Part shown: positions 50,417-60,164 of the stretch, in pieces | How positions within the stretch are numbered: position 1 is the stretch's first letter | Layout: each line of letters starts with the position of its first letter | Assembly (NCBI GenBank): GCA_029577135.1 | Contig: JARQPW010000016.1 | Span: 1 to 61,302 of the forward strand | Source: Acidimicrobiales bacterium | GTDB lineage: Bacteria; Actinomycetota; Acidimicrobiia; Acidimicrobiales; MedAcidi-G1 | Reading direction: 5' to 3' | Length of the DNA stretch: 61,302 bases | Program-made: the position numbers and the translations under genes | The notes under the pieces: generated by a model | The model's input: the letters and a program-made list of their open reading frames with translations, nothing else | Databases searched by the model: none | What the model was told of the DNA's origin: nothing

Positions 50417-52384
50417 ATGGAGGACCTCTGGAGCGACGCCGACTGCGACACGGCCGACGCCCTCGACTGCTGTGCTTACGGGTCGCGGCTGATCGGTGGC
50501 GACCGCTCCCTCGTCCTGCACGGCGGCGGCAACACGTCGGTCAAGGCCGACTGGACGGACATCACCGGGCGCACCGTCGACTCCCTCTACGTGAAGGGCT
50601 CCGGCTGGGACCTGGCCTCGATCGAGGCGCCGGGGTTCACTCCGCTGCCGCTCGACCGGCTCCACGACCTGCTCGGGCTGGACACCCTCAGCGACGCCGA
50701 CATGATGGCCGAACTGTCGGCCGCCCGCCTGAGCGCCGATGCGCCGCAGCCGTCCGTCGAGACCCTGCTCCACGCCTACCTGCCGCACCGGGCAGTGCAG
50801 CACAGCCACGCCGACGTGATCCTCGGGCTCACCAACGTGGCCGACGCCGAGGACACCCTCGCCGAGGTCTACGGGGACGACGTGGTGGTGGTGCCCTACG
50901 TGATGCCCGGCTTCGACCTTGCCGTGGCGGTGCGTGCCTGTTGGGACGACCAGTCCCACGAGGGGACCGTCGGCATGGTGCTGCGCCACCACGGCCTGTT
51001 CACCTTCGGTGACTCCACCCGCGAGGCCTATGTCCGACACGTCGACCTGATCTCCAGGGCCGAGTCGTTCCTCGACCGGGTGGCGCCGCACGAGCCGGCG
51101 GTCCCCTCGGATGCAGCGGCGGTCGTACTGACGGAACTGGTCGACCTGCGCCGTTCTGTCTCCGAGGCGGCCGGCCGGCCGATGGTGGTGTCCCGCCACC
51201 ACGATGACTCGATCGCCCGCTTCGTGGCCCGGGACGACCTCGCCGACCTGGCAGGCCGGGGACCGCTCACCCCGGACCACGTGATCCGCACCAAGCGCAC
51301 GCCGATGGTCGGACGTGACGTCGACGGCTTCGTCGCCGCCTACGGCGGCTACTTCGGGCGCAACCGGGGCCGTAGCGACGACGACCTGACGATGCTCGAC
51401 CCTGCCCCACGGGTGGTGCTCGACCCGGAGTTCGGGATGCTCACCGCCGGTGCCACCCCGAAGGACGCCGACATCGCCGCCGACATCTACCGGCAGACCA
51501 TCCCGGTGCTCGAGCGGCTCGAGGACGGCCGGGGCGGCTACGTGGCACTCGACGAGGGCGACCTCTTCGACGTCGAGTACTGGGACCTCGAGCAGGCCAA
51601 GTTGCGTCGTACCGGTGCGCCGAAGGAGTTGGCCGGGCATGTCGCACTCGTGACCGGGGCTGCGTCCGGCATCGGCCGGGCCTGTGCCTCAGAGCTCCTC
51701 GACCGGGGCGCCGCCGTCGTCGGCCTCGACCTGGCGAAGTCGGTGGTCGACACCTTCGACGGCCCGGCCTGGCTGGGGGTGCCCGCTGACGTGTCCGACC
51801 ACGACGCCCAGGCGGCCGCACTGCGGGCCGGCGTCGAGCGGTTCGGAGGGCTCGACCTGGTGGTCGTGGGCGCCGGCATCTTCCCGGGCAGTTCGGCGAT
51901 CGCCGACCTCGACCTCGACACCTGGCGATTCACCATGGCCGTCAACGTGGACTCGGTGGCGGCCCTGTTCCGGGATGCCGCCCCGTTGCTGTTCCGGTCA
52001 CCGGTCGGTGGCCGGGTGGCGGTGATCGCCTCGCGCAATGCCACCGCCCCGGGGAAGGGTGCCGCCGAGTACTCGACGTCGAAGGCGGCGCTGACCCAGT
52101 TGGCCCGGGTGTCGGCACTGGAGTGGGCCGAGCACGGCGTGCGGGTCAACGTCGTGCATCCCGACAACGTCTTCGACACGGCGCTGTGGACCGACGAGCT
52201 TGTTGCCGAGCGTTCCGCCACCTATGGGATGATCCCCGAGGAGTACAAGCGCCGCAACCTGCTGGGCATGGAGGTCTCCGCTGCCCACGTGGCCTCGGTC
52301 GTGGCCGAACTCTGCTCCGACCGGTTCGTCGCCACCACCGGCGCCCAGGTCCCGATCGACGGCGGCAGCGAGCGCACCATCTAG
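50417..52384 (+). CDS. Bifunctional class II aldolase/short-chain dehydrogenase (RhaD-type fusion)
   Basis: The product has 655 residues. About 1-390 is a class II aldolase/adducin domain with metal ligands in QHSHADVILGLTN and RHHGLFTFGD and the phosphate loop LHGGGNTSVK. About 405-655 is an SDR with VTGAASGIGRAC, an active-site YSTSK and a C-terminal IDGG. Such fusions oxidise and cleave deoxysugar or related hydroxy-acid intermediates (rhamnose type). Here it sits in the amidohydrolase cluster with no sugar genes, so the substrate may differ. Confidence 0.9.
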   Translation: MEDLWSDADCDTADALDCCAYGSRLIGGDRSLVLHGGGNTSVKADWTDITGRTVDSLYVKGSGWDLASIEAPGFTPLPLDRLHDLLGLDTLSDADMMAELSAARLSADAPQPSVETLLHAYLPHRAVQHSHADVILGLTNVADAEDTLAEVYGDDVVVVPYVMPGFDLAVAVRACWDDQSHEGTVGMVLRHHGLFTFGDSTREAYVRHVDLISRAESFLDRVAPHEPAVPSDAAAVVLTELVDLRRSVSEAAGRPMVVSRHHDDSIARFVARDDLADLAGRGPLTPDHVIRTKRTPMVGRDVDGFVAAYGGYFGRNRGRSDDDLTMLDPAPRVVLDPEFGMLTAGATPKDADIAADIYRQTIPVLERLEDGRGGYVALDEGDLFDVEYWDLEQAKLRRTGAPKELAGHVALVTGAASGIGRACASELLDRGAAVVGLDLAKSVVDTFDGPAWLGVPADVSDHDAQAAALRAGVERFGGLDLVVVGAGIFPGSSAIADLDLDTWRFTMAVNVDSVAALFRDAAPLLFRSPVGGRVAVIASRNATAPGKGAAEYSTSKAALTQLARVSALEWAEHGVRVNVVHPDNVFDTALWTDELVAERSATYGMIPEEYKRRNLLGMEVSAAHVASVVAELCSDRFVATTGAQVPIDGGSERTI

Positions 52385-52393
52385 CGGCGGTTG

Positions 52394-53314
52394 TCAGGAA
52401 CGGGCAACCACGGCGGCGGCCACGACCACATCCTCGACAGCAAGGCCCACCGACTTGAACAGGGTGACCTCGTCGTCGTCCCGTCGTCCCGCCCGCCCGC
52501 TGGCCAGGTCGGCCAGGTCGCCGACGATCCGGTCGAACGACCACGAGCCGGCGGCGGCGTGTATGAGCTCGCCCGACTCCTCGGCGGCGGCCTCGCGGTC
52601 GTCGACGAACACCGAGGCGGCGCCGACCAGATCGTCGTCGACCTCGCGACGGGAGGTCGAGTAGGAGCCGACCAGGTTGACGTGGGCGCCGGGCCGGACG
52701 GCGGCGGTGGGGATGACCGGTTCGGCGGCCGAGGTGCACCCGCACACGATGTCGCTGGGGGCCACCTCGTCGGCGGTAACGGCTGCCAGGGCACGCCCAC
52801 CGGCATCGACGCTGGCGGCGAACGCCTCGCTCTGCTCGGACGTGCGGCCGCAGACGACGATCGACTCGATCTCCGGCCGCACGGCCAGCACGGCCTCGAT
52901 GTGGCCGCGTGCCTGGACCCCGGTGCCGAAGATGCCCAGTGTGCGCACGTCGGGGCGGGCGAGGACGTCGGTCGCCAGCGCCGATGCGGCGGGCGTACGC
53001 AGTGCGGTCAGCGCCGATCCGTCGAGTGTCGCCAGCGGCACGCCGGTCTCCCGGTCGCAGAACAGGTAGTGGCCGTGGATCAGCGGCAGTCCCCGGGACG
53101 GGTTGCCGGACACGACGGTCACGATCTTGACGCCGATGCCCACTGGAGCGATGGCCGGCATCATCAGCAGGTCGTCGGACGGGCCCAGCGTGACCTGTCG
53201 GCGGGGGTGCAGCTCACCGAGGTCGCGGAAAGCCTCCCGGAGCACCTCGATGGCGGCGGGCATCGGTACGGCGGCCACGATCGCCTCGGCGTCGAAGTAC
53301 GGAAGTGCGCTCAT
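52394..53314 (-). CDS. Ornithine cyclodeaminase/mu-crystallin family reductase
   Basis: The product has 306 residues. NAD(P)-binding segment TLGIFGTGVQARGHIEAVLA and the substrate-side KIVTVVSGNPSRGLPLIHG are typical. Members include ornithine cyclodeaminase, alanine dehydrogenase and delta1-pyrroline-2-carboxylate reductase. Overlap of its start with the stop of a proline racemase-family gene (ATGA) favours a pyrroline-2-carboxylate reductase that makes L-proline. It converges on the aldolase-SDR gene. Confidence 0.85.
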   Translation of the reverse strand: MSALPYFDAEAIVAAVPMPAAIEVLREAFRDLGELHPRRQVTLGPSDDLLMMPAIAPVGIGVKIVTVVSGNPSRGLPLIHGHYLFCDRETGVPLATLDGSALTALRTPAASALATDVLARPDVRTLGIFGTGVQARGHIEAVLAVRPEIESIVVCGRTSEQSEAFAASVDAGGRALAAVTADEVAPSDIVCGCTSAAEPVIPTAAVRPGAHVNLVGSYSTSRREVDDDLVGAASVFVDDREAAAEESGELIHAAAGSWSFDRIVGDLADLASGRAGRRDDDEVTLFKSVGLAVEDVVVAAAVVARS

Positions 53315-54312
53315 CGCAGTTGGAACCCGAGTCCGAGGCCGTCGGCGGGATCGAGCGTGAAGGTGCTGGTGGCATGCCGGTGGGCCGAGCCCTCGATGGT
53401 GGTCACGACGGCGCCGTCGTCGGTGACCGACTCGATGCGCCCGACGAACACGCCACCGGCGATGCCCTCGTTGTGGAAGGCGTCGTCCACGTCGACGACC
53501 CCGTGGTGGTGCAGGAGCGCCAGGCGGGCCGACGTGCCGGACCCGCACGGCGACCGGTCGACCTGTCCGTCGGCGAAGATCGTCACGTTCCGCTGGTGGA
53601 GCGGGTCCGCGCCGAGGCCCTCGTGGAGGATCGTGCCGTAGCAGCCCGACAGCCGGTCGTCGGTCGGATGCACGGCCGAACCGTGGCCGCCCAGTGCCGC
53701 TTTGACCTCGCGGCCGAGTGTGATGAGGTCGCAGACGTCTTCGGACGTCACCGTGACGCCCAGGTCGTCGATCGCCACGGAGGCGTAGAAGGCCCCGCCG
53801 AACGACACGTCCACCGTGACCGGTCCGTAGGAGGTGTCGACCTCGAGACCCGTGGCGCCCACGAAAGCGGGCACGTTGGTGAACCGCACCGCGGCGACAC
53901 GCCCGCCTTCCAGTCGGGCCTCGGTGTGGAGTCGTCCCGACGGGACGTCGACGACCACCTCCAGGCGGTCGGCGCCGGCCGGGACGTCGATGACGCCTTC
54001 GTCGACGGCCCAGGCCACCAGGGCGATCGTGCCATGGCCGCAGGCCGTGCTGAAGCCGTCATTGTGGAAGAACACGACGCCGAGGTCGCCGCGTTCGTCG
54101 TCGGGCGGGACGACGAATCCGCCGTACATGCCGGCATGGCCGCGGGGCTCGTTGACGAGGAAGCGCCGCAGCTCGTCGAGGTGCGTCTCGGCCCAGGAGC
54201 GCCGATCGAGAACGGTGGCACCCACCATCGGTCCCGCGTCGACGATCCGGAAGGGTTCGCCGGCGGTGTGGTAGTCGGCGGTCGTGAGCGTCTCGCCGGG
54301 CCTGGGGATCAC
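53311..54312 (-). CDS. Proline racemase family enzyme
   Basis: The product has 333 residues. Both catalytic cysteines are present: NDGFSTACGHGTIA and DRSPCGSGTSARL. The Cys/Cys pair marks proline racemase or hydroxyproline 2-epimerase; trans-3-hydroxyproline dehydratases have Thr at the second place. The GTG start lies six bases after a TAGGGT box. With the following reductase gene it probably forms a proline/hydroxyproline-salvage pair. Confidence 0.9.
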   Translation of the reverse strand: MIPRPGETLTTADYHTAGEPFRIVDAGPMVGATVLDRRSWAETHLDELRRFLVNEPRGHAGMYGGFVVPPDDERGDLGVVFFHNDGFSTACGHGTIALVAWAVDEGVIDVPAGADRLEVVVDVPSGRLHTEARLEGGRVAAVRFTNVPAFVGATGLEVDTSYGPVTVDVSFGGAFYASVAIDDLGVTVTSEDVCDLITLGREVKAALGGHGSAVHPTDDRLSGCYGTILHEGLGADPLHQRNVTIFADGQVDRSPCGSGTSARLALLHHHGVVDVDDAFHNEGIAGGVFVGRIESVTDDGAVVTTIEGSAHRHATSTFTLDPADGLGLGFQLR

Positions 54313-54318
54313 GGCGGC

Positions 54319-54324
54319 ACCCTA
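54319..54324 (-). promoter_or_regulatory. Possible -10 box of the proline racemase-family gene
   Basis: On the minus strand TAGGGT is followed by six bases and the GTG start, near the leaderless geometry. It supports a GTG start where no ribosome site exists. Confidence 0.4.
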
Positions 54325-54375
54325 GTGGGGCGACGGATTGGCGACCGTGGGCCGGTGAGCGGGCATGATGCGCGC

Positions 54376-55248
54376 ATGGGCACCGGTGCGTTCCACCTGA
54401 CCGACGACCAGGTGGCGGCGTTCGCCCGGGACGGCTTCGTCGTCGTCGACGGGCTTGTCGATCCCGCCCTGTTCGATCCACTGCGCAGGTGCTTCGACCG
54501 GCTGTTCCGGGGCGAGTTCGAAACGGGTGTCGAGCCCGACGAGGTCAACTGGCAGGAGGGGGATGGCGACCCGACGCTGACCCGTCAGATCTGCAACGGT
54601 TGGCGGGCCGACCGGTTGGTCGCCGCCACCGTGCTGCGCGCCGACCTGGGGGAGGCCGTCGCCCGACTGGCCGGCTGGCCCGGGGCGCGCATCATCCAGG
54701 ACAACCTGCTCTGGAAGCCGCCGGGCGCCCGGTCGCTGGGCTTCCACCGGGACAACGCCTACCTGCCGTGGTACCGGCCGCAGGAGATGGCCACCTGCTG
54801 GATGGCCCTCGACGACACCTCGGCGGCGGGCGGCACCGCCGAGTTCGCCCGGGGGTCGCACTGCTGGCCGCATCAGGGTGATCCGGACGGGGAGTTCCAC
54901 GCCCCGCAGGACTACCGGGCCACGGTCGCCGAGGCCGCCGCGAGGCACGACGCCGAATTCGACATCGTGCCGGTCGAGGTGGGCGCCGGCGGCGGGTCGT
55001 TCCACCATGGCTGGACCTGGCACGGGTCGGGGCCCAACGACTCGGGGGCCGACCGGCGGGCGCTGGTCCTGCACTGCGCCAACAGTGAATCCCGGTTCCA
55101 CCGGCCCGGCTTCGGCGAGGGCAACGGCCCGATCTACTCCCGCTACGCTCATCCGGACGACGACGCCATGGACGAGGCGCACTTCCCGATCCTCTGGCGG
55201 GAGGACGGCTACCGCACCCCTGGCTGGCCCGACCCGGAGAGCAACTGA
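54376..55248 (+). CDS. Phytanoyl-CoA dioxygenase (PhyH) family protein
   Basis: The product has 290 residues of the Fe(II)/2-oxoglutarate dioxygenase fold. The iron ligands are HRD in LGFHRDNAYLPW and the distal His in FHHGWTWHGSGPN; the 2-oxoglutarate Arg is probably in DRRALVLH. PhyH relatives hydroxylate lipids, amino acids such as proline, and natural products. It is divergent from the proline racemase-family gene, so a hydroxyproline-related role is possible but unproven. Confidence 0.87.
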   Translation: MGTGAFHLTDDQVAAFARDGFVVVDGLVDPALFDPLRRCFDRLFRGEFETGVEPDEVNWQEGDGDPTLTRQICNGWRADRLVAATVLRADLGEAVARLAGWPGARIIQDNLLWKPPGARSLGFHRDNAYLPWYRPQEMATCWMALDDTSAAGGTAEFARGSHCWPHQGDPDGEFHAPQDYRATVAEAAARHDAEFDIVPVEVGAGGGSFHHGWTWHGSGPNDSGADRRALVLHCANSESRFHRPGFGEGNGPIYSRYAHPDDDAMDEAHFPILWREDGYRTPGWPDPESN

Positions 55249-55274
55249 GAAAGCGAGCCCGGAAGCGGCCGAAC

Positions 55275-57788
55275 ATGGTCGGTGGCGCGCAGGCCACCGA
55301 CCACAATGGCGCCGTGGTACCGGTCGCCCCCACGTTCGTCCTGGCCGCCCTCGGCGCGCCCGTCGTCGCCGGCCTTGCCACGCTCCTGCTGCCCCGGGGC
55401 CGCACGTCGCTCCGGGTCCTGCTGGCCACCTGCGGTCCTCTGGCCTCGCTGCTGTTCCTCGGGACGCACCTTCGGCGCTACGGCGTGGCGTCGAACGAGG
55501 AGGGCACGACCGCCGTCGAGTGGGTGCCGAGCCTCCACCTCGACCTGGGCTTCCTCGTCGACGGCCTGGCCACCTTCTTCGCCCTCCTCGTCGCCGGCGT
55601 CGGTGTCCTGATCATCCTCTACTCCCGTGCCTACTTCGGCGACGACGGACCCTCGCTGGCCCGGTTCTTCCCGGCGCTGGGGTTCTTCACCAGTTCGATG
55701 CTGGGCGTGGTCCTCGCCGACCACCTGCTGCTCACGGTCCTGTTCTGGGAGGCGACGTCGATCAGCTCGTTCTTCCTGATCGGGTGGGACCGCGAGGACG
55801 AAACCGCGGTGAAGCAGGCGATGCAGGCGTTCGTCACGACAGGCCTGGGTGGGCTGTCCCTGCTCGGCGGTGTGCTGCTGCTCGGCGACGCAACCGGCAC
55901 CTGGCGGTGGAGCGAACTCGTCGCCGGGGCAGCCGACATCGGGTCGGGTGGCACCGTCGTGGCCGCCTTCATCATGATCTTCATCGGAGCGGCCTCGAAG
56001 AGTGCCCAGTGGCCGTTCCACTACTGGCTGCCGGGGGCGATGCTGGCGCCGACCCCGGTCTCGGCCTTCCTGCATTCGGCCACCATGGTCAAGGCGGGCG
56101 TCTTCTTGCTGGGTCGGCTGCTGCCCGTGTTCGGCCTCCTGTCCATCTGGCTACCGGTGGTCGTGGCGTTCGGTGCGGTCACGATGCTGCTCGGCGCCGT
56201 GCTGGCGCTCCGCCAGCACGACCTGAAGTTGATCTTCGCCTACACGACCGTGAGCCAACTCGGCCTGTTCACCTGCATGTACGGGCTGGGCGGGGCGGCA
56301 AACGGTCACGGCGGCGCCGCCATCGACTGGGACCTCAGCCAGATTGCCAGCCACGCCCTCTACAAGGCGCCACTGTTCCTCGTTGCCGGCGCCCTCGCAC
56401 ACCGGGTCGGCGCACGACGGCTTCCGGAGCTGTTCGGACTCTGGCGCCGACGGGTGCCGGGGGCGCGCCTGCTGGTCGTCGTCCTGTTGGCGGCCGGCTA
56501 CGCACTGGCGGGCGGGCCGGGCACCGTCAACTTCGTCGCCAAGGAGCTCTTCTTCGGCGCCGTGCACCACGCCGCCGGGTCCCATCCGCTGCTCGTCGTC
56601 GTGTCTGCGATGGCGGTGCTGACGGCGATGTGCAACGTGGCGATCGCCGTGCGGCTGACGGCAACCGTGTTCGGGTGGCGTACCGGCGTCGAGGACGAGG
56701 GCATCGAGCCGGTCATCGCGTCGCACGCCCACGACCGCTGGGGTTCGCTGTTGTGGCTGCCGGCCGCCGGGCTGGTGGCCCTTCAGTACGTCGGTGGCCT
56801 GGTACCGCCACTGTGGAACTCGGCCTTTCGCCGGATCGAGGTGAACGCCAACGACGTGGCGTTCGCTGACGGGCTGCCATGGCTCTGGGAGCCGTTCCTG
56901 CATCCGGGGGTGCCACTGGCAATGTCGGTCGCCGCCATCGTGTTCGGCGTCGCCCTCGGGTGCTCGTCGCGCTGGCGCGGCGAAGTCGCCGACCTCCACG
57001 ATCGGATCTACCCGGCGTCGTACCGGCTGGTCCTGGGCCGGGGCCACCGGGCCTTCCACACGTTCCAGACCGGCCGCCTACGCAACTACCTGGTGCTCAT
57101 GTTCTCGATGCTGCTGCTGAGCATCTCGTGGGCGGCGTGGATCGACCCGTCGATGCTGCGCCTCCCCGACGGCGTCGCCCCCTTCGAGTCGCTGACCGGC
57201 CTCCTTCTGGGCGCCGTCGTGTGTGCGGCGGCAATCGCCCTGCCGCTGGTCACCGAACGGGTCGTGCGCGTGATGGTGCTCGGAGCCAGCGGCTTTGCCG
57301 TCGTCGGGCTCTACCTCGTGTACCAGGCCCCGGACCTGGCCCTGACCCAACTCATGTTCGAGATCATCTCGGTGATCCTGTTCCTGCTGGTGCTGCGGCT
57401 TTTGCCCCGGCTGGACCGGCGTCCCCGCATCAGCCCGGCGCCCCGCCTCGTCTTCGCCGCCCTGATCGGCATCACCATCGGGTGGATGACCCTGCTGGCC
57501 GGCCACGCGGCGGAGCAGCGCAACGGCGACGCCGCCAGCCTCGGAGCGTTCTTCGAGGAGCACAGCCTCGAGGGCTCCGAGTTGACCAATGGACGCGGTG
57601 GCGAGGGCCGCAACATCGTCAACGTGATCCTGGTCGACTTCCGGGGCTTCGACACCCTGGGCGAGATCACGGTGCTGGCGACCGCTGCCCTCGGGGTGTG
57701 GTCGATGCTGCCGGGGCGTCGTCGCCACGAGGACGACCAGGGCGACGCGTCCGGACAGGCAACCCCTGTCGTGGAGGTCGGCTCGTGA
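55275..57788 (+). CDS. mrpA: Mrp antiporter subunit MrpA (MnhA)
   Basis: The product has 837 residues, a polytopic subunit of the Mrp Na+/H+ antiporter related to complex I NuoL. Motifs include LFWEATSISSFFLIGW, SAQWPFHYWLPGAMLAPTPV and SAFLHSATMVKAGVFLLGRL. The C-terminal extension (VLGASGFAVVGLYLVYQAPD, then NIVNVILVDFRGFDTLGEIT) is the MrpA-specific part. A GGAAG site supports the ATG at 55275; the GTG at 55314 next to a CACAAT box is an alternative. It starts an operon whose genes overlap by 1-4 bases. Confidence 0.94.
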   Translation: MVGGAQATDHNGAVVPVAPTFVLAALGAPVVAGLATLLLPRGRTSLRVLLATCGPLASLLFLGTHLRRYGVASNEEGTTAVEWVPSLHLDLGFLVDGLATFFALLVAGVGVLIILYSRAYFGDDGPSLARFFPALGFFTSSMLGVVLADHLLLTVLFWEATSISSFFLIGWDREDETAVKQAMQAFVTTGLGGLSLLGGVLLLGDATGTWRWSELVAGAADIGSGGTVVAAFIMIFIGAASKSAQWPFHYWLPGAMLAPTPVSAFLHSATMVKAGVFLLGRLLPVFGLLSIWLPVVVAFGAVTMLLGAVLALRQHDLKLIFAYTTVSQLGLFTCMYGLGGAANGHGGAAIDWDLSQIASHALYKAPLFLVAGALAHRVGARRLPELFGLWRRRVPGARLLVVVLLAAGYALAGGPGTVNFVAKELFFGAVHHAAGSHPLLVVVSAMAVLTAMCNVAIAVRLTATVFGWRTGVEDEGIEPVIASHAHDRWGSLLWLPAAGLVALQYVGGLVPPLWNSAFRRIEVNANDVAFADGLPWLWEPFLHPGVPLAMSVAAIVFGVALGCSSRWRGEVADLHDRIYPASYRLVLGRGHRAFHTFQTGRLRNYLVLMFSMLLLSISWAAWIDPSMLRLPDGVAPFESLTGLLLGAVVCAAAIALPLVTERVVRVMVLGASGFAVVGLYLVYQAPDLALTQLMFEIISVILFLLVLRLLPRLDRRPRISPAPRLVFAALIGITIGWMTLLAGHAAEQRNGDAASLGAFFEEHSLEGSELTNGRGGEGRNIVNVILVDFRGFDTLGEITVLATAALGVWSMLPGRRRHEDDQGDASGQATPVVEVGS

Positions 57789-58210
57789 GGATCGACTCGC
57801 TGATCCTGCGGACAGCGGTCCGTCTGGTGCTTCCGCTCACGCTGCTGTTCGCCGTCTATGCGGCGATCAAGGGCCACAACGGCCCCGGCGGAGGGTTCAT
57901 CGCCGGGCTGATCACCGCCGTGGGCCTGTGCACCTACCGGATGGCGTTCGGGCAGCGGGCGTTCTTCCGCCTGTTGCCGACCCATCCCCGCTGGCTGGTG
58001 TTCGCCGGGCTCAGCGTCGCGGCAGGTGTCGCGGTGATCCCGCTCCTTCGGGGCGACCCGCTTATGCGTTCGGGGTCGACCACGCTGCACCTCGGCGGCG
58101 AGGGGCTGCACCTCGTCTCGGCGACGGCGTTCGACCTCGGCGTGCTCCTCGTCGTGGTCGGCGTGGCAATCGGGATGATCACCCGCCTGGGCGAGGAGCT
58201 GGACCCATGA
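57785..58210 (+). CDS. mrpB: Mrp antiporter subunit MrpB
   Basis: The product has 141 residues. It begins MRIDSLILRTAVRLVLPLTL and contains AIKGHNGPGGGFIAGLITAV, the MrpB/MnhB signature, with four membrane helices. The GTG start overlaps the mrpA stop. Confidence 0.93.
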   Translation: MRIDSLILRTAVRLVLPLTLLFAVYAAIKGHNGPGGGFIAGLITAVGLCTYRMAFGQRAFFRLLPTHPRWLVFAGLSVAAGVAVIPLLRGDPLMRSGSTTLHLGGEGLHLVSATAFDLGVLLVVVGVAIGMITRLGEELDP

Positions 58211-58605
58211 CGACCGTCCTCGCCGTCTGCGTGGCGGTGATCGTCACCGTCAGCATCTACCTGATGCTGTCGCGCGAGCTCAAGTCCATCGCCATGGGTG
58301 TGTTCCTGCTGGGCCACGGCGCCAACCTGGCGATCATCGCCATGAGCGGATCGCCGGTGCTGCCGGGCGGCGACCTGCGCCAGCCCCCGATCCTCGGCGA
58401 CGGACACCTTGTCGATGCCCTGCCCCAGGCGCTGATCCTCACGGCCATCGTCATCAACTTCGCCGTGATGGGCTTCTTCCTGACACTGCTGGTCCTGACG
58501 GCCCGTCGGACGGGCACTCTCAACGTCGATGAACTGGCGCTCGAGGATCCGCCCGCCGACGGACCCGTGCTGGAAAATGGTGGGATCGGCGGCATGGGCC
58601 GATGA
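58207..58605 (+). CDS. mrpC: Mrp antiporter subunit MrpC
   Basis: The product has 132 residues, a NuoK-like three-helix subunit: VSIYLMLSRELKSIAMGVFL, HGANLAIIA and DALPQALILTAIVINFAVMG. The ATG overlaps the mrpB stop. Confidence 0.93.
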   Translation: MTTVLAVCVAVIVTVSIYLMLSRELKSIAMGVFLLGHGANLAIIAMSGSPVLPGGDLRQPPILGDGHLVDALPQALILTAIVINFAVMGFFLTLLVLTARRTGTLNVDELALEDPPADGPVLENGGIGGMGR

Positions 58606-60164
58606 CCGACAACCTGCTCAGCCTGCTCGTGGTGATCCCGCTGGCGACGGCCGTCGCCTCGCTGGTGCTGATCCGCCGTCGCCTTGCCCAGCGGGTGCTC
58701 GGCCTGGCGAGCCTCGGCTCGATGCTGGTTCTGGCCCTTGGCTGGCTGTCCGAGATCCGCGACGGCGACGTGCTGGTGTCGCAGATGGGTGGGTGGCCGG
58801 CGCCGTACGGCATCACGCTCGTGTTCGACAGCCTGTCCGGCCTACTGCTGTGTGCCGGGCTGGTCGTCGCCCTGGGCTGTTACGTCCACTCCTTCTCGGT
58901 GATCGACCCCGGGATGGAGCGGCGCTACTTCCACCCGCTGATCCAGCTCCTGATCGTTGGCGTGAACCAGTGCTTCCTCACGGGCGACCTCTTCAACCTC
59001 TTCGTCGGGTTCGAGATCATGCTGATGGCCTCCTACGGGCTGCTGGTGATCGGCGGGTCGCGGCGACAGATGGGGCAGGCCTACAAGTACCTGGTCCTGA
59101 ACCTGATCGCCTCCACGGTGTTCGTGATCTCCGCCGGGCTGGTGTACGGGATGTTCGGGACGCTGAACCTCGCCGACCTGGCCCGGATCGTCGAGGGCCG
59201 GGTGGCCTCGGGCGAGGGGCTGCCGACGGGCTTCGTCGGCGTGTCGGTGCTGCTGCTGTTCGCGTTCGGCGCCAAGGGCGCCTTCTTCCCGCTGTGGTTC
59301 TGGCTGCCCGACACATACCACACCTGCCCCGTGCCGGTTGCCGCCCTGTTCAGCGGCCTTCTGACCAAGGTCGGCGTCTACGCCGTGGCGCGCACCTTCC
59401 CGCTCATCTTCGCCGTGGGCGAGGCCCGCGACGTCGTGGTGCCGCTGCTGCTCGTCTCCGCCGCCGCCACGATGTTCCTCGGCGTGCTGGGAGCGGTCTC
59501 GCTGAACAACGTGCGACGCATCCTGGCCGTCCACGTGGTCAGCCAGGTGGGCTACATGGTCTTCGGCCTGTCCCTGATGACGACGGCGGGACTCGCCGGG
59601 GCCCTCTACTACATGGTCCAGCACATGATCGTGAAGAGCTCGCTGTTCCTGTGCTGCGGGGTGATGGAGCAACACGCCGGCTCCGACGACCTCGGCCGGA
59701 TCGGCGGCCTCCAGAAGCGGGACCGGTTCCTCGGCGTGGCGTTCTTCGTGGCGGCGATGAGCCTGGTCGGCCTGCCGCCCCTGAGCGGCTTCTTCGGCAA
59801 GCTGGTCCTGGTCCGCGAGGGGTGGGCCGACTACTGGTGGCTCTCGGTGGTGGCGCTCCTGACCGGCGCCCTCACGCTGGTGTCGATGCTCAAGGTCTGG
59901 ACGAAGGGCTTCTGGCTGCCGCCCGTGGCGTCAGAGCCGACTCCGGGTTCTGACGGCGGGGCCGGTTCGGGCGACCTCCGGGGGGCTTACGTCGGCATCG
60001 GGTTCCTCGTCGCCGTGGCGCTGTTCGTCGGGCTGGCCGCGGAACCGATCTACGACATCGCCTTCCACGCGGGCGAGCAGTTGACCGATCCGTCGGCCTA
60101 CATCGAGGCGGTCGACCCGCACGGGCTGATCGCCGCCGGGGGCGTGACGGGAGGTGGCGGATGA
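58602..60164 (+). CDS. mrpD: Mrp antiporter subunit MrpD
   Basis: The product has 520 residues, a NuoM/N-like proton-channel subunit. LFNLFVGFEIMLMASYGLLV carries the key membrane Glu; FGAKGAFFPLWFWLPDTYHT and VAALFSGLLTKVGVYAVART carry the lysines of the channel. The ATG overlaps the mrpC stop. Confidence 0.95.
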   Translation: MTDNLLSLLVVIPLATAVASLVLIRRRLAQRVLGLASLGSMLVLALGWLSEIRDGDVLVSQMGGWPAPYGITLVFDSLSGLLLCAGLVVALGCYVHSFSVIDPGMERRYFHPLIQLLIVGVNQCFLTGDLFNLFVGFEIMLMASYGLLVIGGSRRQMGQAYKYLVLNLIASTVFVISAGLVYGMFGTLNLADLARIVEGRVASGEGLPTGFVGVSVLLLFAFGAKGAFFPLWFWLPDTYHTCPVPVAALFSGLLTKVGVYAVARTFPLIFAVGEARDVVVPLLLVSAAATMFLGVLGAVSLNNVRRILAVHVVSQVGYMVFGLSLMTTAGLAGALYYMVQHMIVKSSLFLCCGVMEQHAGSDDLGRIGGLQKRDRFLGVAFFVAAMSLVGLPPLSGFFGKLVLVREGWADYWWLSVVALLTGALTLVSMLKVWTKGFWLPPVASEPTPGSDGGAGSGDLRGAYVGIGFLVAVALFVGLAAEPIYDIAFHAGEQLTDPSAYIEAVDPHGLIAAGGVTGGGG

